Positions 13,541 to 15,614 of a stretch of 15,614 nucleotides of DNA are shown piece by piece (within the stretch, counting starts at the first letter, position 1; every line of letters begins with the position of its first letter). Below the pieces are notes generated by a model. It saw only the letters and a list, made by a program, of their open reading frames with translations, had not been told where the DNA came from and ran no database searches. A program made the position numbers and the translations under genes. The DNA is taken from the NCBI GenBank assembly GCA_937915885.1, contig CALGGP010000244.1:1-15614 (forward strand), given 5' to 3'. This DNA is from an uncultured Selenomonadales bacterium. GTDB lineage: Bacteria; Bacillota; Negativicutes; Selenomonadales; Selenomonadaceae.

Positions 13541-13877
13541 TGTGGCGGCTTGGCTGGGACTGTTCATGCTGCTGGTGTTCCGCAGCCCGCAGGCGCTCAT
13601 GGTCGCTGCCGCGATGTACGGCCTGTGCTACGCGCTGGGCACGGTCGCCATCACCATGCTGACGCGCGACGCCTTTGGCCCCGAGAACTACGGCCGGGCC
13701 TACCCGATCATCGGCATGGGCGGCAACATGGCCAACGCCGTCTTCTCGTCGGTGGTGGGCTTCATGTATGACTTCTCGGGTGGCTACACCTCCACCATCA
13801 TCATGATGGCTGCCATGCTGGCGGCCTCGGTCGCCATTGCGCTCTACGTCTACGCGAGCAAGGCCCGCACGGCGTAG
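13541..13877 (+). pseudogene. MFS transporter, C-terminal fragment
   Basis: The last ~112 codons of this frame resemble the final membrane helices of a major-facilitator transporter: FRSPQALMVAAAMYGLCYAL, then DAFGPENYGRAYPIIGMG (the conserved loop of the oxalate/formate-antiporter-like group) and a last helix before YASKARTA. The stop at 13,875-13,877 is natural. The N-terminal two thirds are missing, replaced by unrelated sequence. High GC and codon choice match the glycosidase gene downstream, so this is where the Coriobacteriia-like DNA begins. The substrate is unknown; proximity to a 6-phospho-beta-glucosidase does not by itself show a link, as such enzymes normally follow PTS uptake. 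Confidence 0.65.
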
Positions 13878-13997
13878 GGCCACGCTGGCCACCCGGTGGA
13901 TTTGCTACACGGGGTGATTTACCAGCCGCAAAGCGGATATGCGCATGGCACAATGGGGCACATGAGGGTCCGATGACCAGGGAGAAGGGGGTACGAC

Positions 13998-15464
13998 ATG
14001 GCACGTTTTCCGGAAGGGTTCCTGTGGGGCGGCGCGACGGCAGCCAACCAGTACGAGGGCGGCTGGGACGAGGGAGGCAAGGGCCTCTCGGTGGCAGACT
14101 GCACCACCTACAAGCCCAATGTCGACAAGTCTGACTACGCGGCGCTGCATGGCATCACGTCGGCACAGGTCGCCGAGGCCGAGGCGTCTTCGGACACGCA
14201 CCAGTATCCCAAGCGCCATGCGGTGGACTTCTACCACCATTGGCGCGAGGACATCGACCTGTTTGCCGAGATGGGCTTCAAGACGCTGCGCCTCTCCATC
14301 CAGTGGACGCGCCTGTATCCCACCGGCACCGAGGAGCAGCCGCTCGAGGCGGGCCTCAAGTTCTACAGGGACGTCTTCACCTACATGAAGGAGAGGGGCA
14401 TCGAGCCGCTGGTGACGCTGCACCACTACGAGCAGCCCGTCTACCTGGCCGACCACTTCGACGGCTGGTACGACCGCCGCGTGATCGACCTGTTCGTGCG
14501 CTTTGCCAAGACCTGCTTTGCTCGCTATGGGCACCTGGTCAAGTACTGGCTCAGCTTCAACGAGATTGACTCGGTGTTCCGTCACCCGTGGACGACCATC
14601 GGCTACTGCGCGGACCGCTACCCGGCCGAGAGGCGCGAGGAGATGGTCTACCAGAGCGTGCACAACCAGTTCGTGGCCTCGGCGCTCGCAACCAAGGCCC
14701 TGCACAAGATGGTGCCGGGCGCGCTCATGGGCTGCATGCTCACCAAGACGACCACCTATGCGCTCGACTGCGACCCGCGCAACCAGGTCAAGGCGCAGGC
14801 AAAGAACCGCGAGAACATGTACTACTCCGACGTGCAGGTGCGCGGCGCCTATCCGCTCTGGGTCAAGAGGTACTGGGAGCGTGCGGGCATCCACGTGGAC
14901 TTTGGCCTGGATGACGAGGCGATTCTCGCGCAGTACCCGGTGGACTTCGTGAGCTTCTCGTACTACAACACGATGGTCGACTCCATCGATGCCGAGCAGC
15001 GCGAGAAGGTGGGCGGCAACCTGGCGACCGGCGTCAAGAACCCCTACCTGCCCACCAGCGACTGGGGCTGGCAGATCGACCCGGAGTGCCTGCGCTACTC
15101 GCTCATCGAGCTCTACGACCGCTACCAGAAGCCGCTGTTCATCGTCGAGAACGGCCTGGGTGCCCACGACACGGTGGAGGCCGATGGCTCGATCGTCGAC
15201 GACTACCGCATCGACTACTTCCGCCAGCACATCAACGCCATCGCCGAGGCCATCGAGGATGGCTGCGAGGTCATGGGCTACACCCCGTGGGGCTGCATCG
15301 ACCTGGTGAGCATGTCGACCTGCGAGATGTCCAAGCGCTACGGCTTCATCTATGTGGACCTTGACGACGAGGGCAACGGAACCTACGCACGCAGCCGGAA
15401 GAAGAGCTTCTACTGGTATGCCCGCGTGATTGCCACCAATGGCGAGGAGCTGGGCGACCTGTAG
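13998..15464 (+). CDS. bglA: 6-phospho-beta-glucosidase (GH1), 488 aa
   Basis: GH1 6-phospho-beta-glucosidases cleave phosphorylated beta-glucosides (cellobiose-, salicin- or arbutin-6-phosphate) in the cytoplasm after PTS uptake. The N-terminus is FPEGFLWGGATAANQYEGG. The acid/base Glu189 is in FNEID (most GH1 have NEP; NEI is usual in this subgroup), and the nucleophile Glu384 is in FIVENGLGA. The phosphate-binding segment SMSTCEMSKRYGFIYVD (438-454) with Lys446 and Tyr448 marks the 6-phospho type rather than plain beta-glucosidase. Length and end (SRKKSFYWYARVI) are normal. The ATG 13,998 has a GGGAGAAGGGGG ribosome site. It ends at a GC-rich hairpin (15,480-15,508). The 120 bases between the MFS fragment and this gene show no clear promoter. 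High GC and C/G-ending codons set it apart from everything before 13 kb. Confidence 0.92.
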   Translation: MARFPEGFLWGGATAANQYEGGWDEGGKGLSVADCTTYKPNVDKSDYAALHGITSAQVAEAEASSDTHQYPKRHAVDFYHHWREDIDLFAEMGFKTLRLSIQWTRLYPTGTEEQPLEAGLKFYRDVFTYMKERGIEPLVTLHHYEQPVYLADHFDGWYDRRVIDLFVRFAKTCFARYGHLVKYWLSFNEIDSVFRHPWTTIGYCADRYPAERREEMVYQSVHNQFVASALATKALHKMVPGALMGCMLTKTTTYALDCDPRNQVKAQAKNRENMYYSDVQVRGAYPLWVKRYWERAGIHVDFGLDDEAILAQYPVDFVSFSYYNTMVDSIDAEQREKVGGNLATGVKNPYLPTSDWGWQIDPECLRYSLIELYDRYQKPLFIVENGLGAHDTVEADGSIVDDYRIDYFRQHINAIAEAIEDGCEVMGYTPWGCIDLVSMSTCEMSKRYGFIYVDLDDEGNGTYARSRKKSFYWYARVIATNGEELGDL

Positions 15465-15479
15465 GAGTTGCGTCCGATT

Positions 15480-15508
15480 TCGCGGACGGGTCGCATGCCC
15501 GTCCGCGA
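15480..15508 (+). terminator. GC-rich terminator hairpin after the glycosidase
   Basis: TCGCGGACGGG pairs perfectly with CCCGTCCGCGA around a seven-base loop, 15 bases past the stop. There is no T-run, as is common in high-GC actinobacteria. The motif GTCCGCGA recurs at 15,553 and 15,605; the rest of the end (15,509-15,614) shows nothing else. Confidence 0.65.
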
Positions 15509-15614
15509 TTGCGTACAGATGGCAGTCGAAACCACGTACTAGTGGCTCACCAGTCCGCGACCTGAGACGGCACGCGTCCAGCATCGCGGGCCAGTCGTGC
15601 ACTGGTCCGCGATG

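Noticed and set aside
13233..13877. A single 214-aa transporter
   Set aside because: The N-terminal 100 residues do not resemble MFS helices, the start lies in moxR sequence, and composition changes near 13,540.
13905..15602. 565-aa minus-strand reading frame
   Set aside because: Opposite-strand shadow of the GH1 gene caused by high GC at third positions; Val/Arg/His-rich with no family.

Overview
The window looks like a metagenomic contig made of at least two, probably four, pieces of DNA from different bacteria. Positions 1 to about 12,990 share one style: mid-GC, GATCG/CGATC-rich, A-rich short runs, strong GGAGG ribosome sites, and a Gram-negative-type CMP-sugar synthetase next to low-GC-Firmicute-like features. 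My best guess is a Selenomonadaceae-like Negativicute, possibly from rumen or gut; this rests on impression, not on a search. About 12,990-13,238 is an internal moxR fragment, 13,240 to about 13,540 is part of an unrecognised membrane protein, and about 13,540-15,614 is high-GC DNA resembling Coriobacteriia (MFS transporter end plus 6-phospho-beta-glucosidase). Coding frames break at each join without gene boundaries.

Layout of the first piece: a GT41/OGT-like glycosyltransferase (128-1390) overlaps an MmeI-like single-chain restriction-modification enzyme (1396-4176). A 1 kb stretch with no ordinary gene (4177-5208) holds four tandem copies of a small-peptide cassette on the minus strand. 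Two are intact (promoter, structured leader, strong Shine-Dalgarno site, 25-residue hydrophobic peptide, 3' element pairing with the leader) and two have lost promoter and start. This is the organisation of a type I toxin array, and the two intact copies show compensatory base changes in the predicted stems. Next is the essential GTPase gene der (5209-6540).

A minus-strand operon of three tightly packed genes follows (10,634 to 6545): a fused double cytidylyltransferase, an HMGL-like TIM-barrel aldolase and a nucleotidyltransferase-like/APH-kinase fusion. It probably makes and activates an unusual surface-polysaccharide component. It carries two poly-G tracts. One lies exactly between the two cytidylyltransferase domains, where loss of one G would split the protein in two. 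The other lies in the 5' leader inside a short ORF that, with one more G, would read into an intrinsic terminator just before the operon. Both look like phase-variation switches. The operon promoter shares its -35 element with the divergent promoter of an Ala/Gly/Gln-rich repeat protein (10,946-11,605).

The minus strand from 12,680 to 11,698 holds a RiPP-like set: a radical SAM/SPASM maturase collapsed into three out-of-frame blocks, a PqqD-like carrier/recognition protein and a 50-residue peptide whose first 20 residues copy the PqqD protein's N-terminus. A GC-rich repeat of about 63 bases occurs both at the window start and at 12.9 kb, tying the ends of the first piece to one genome.
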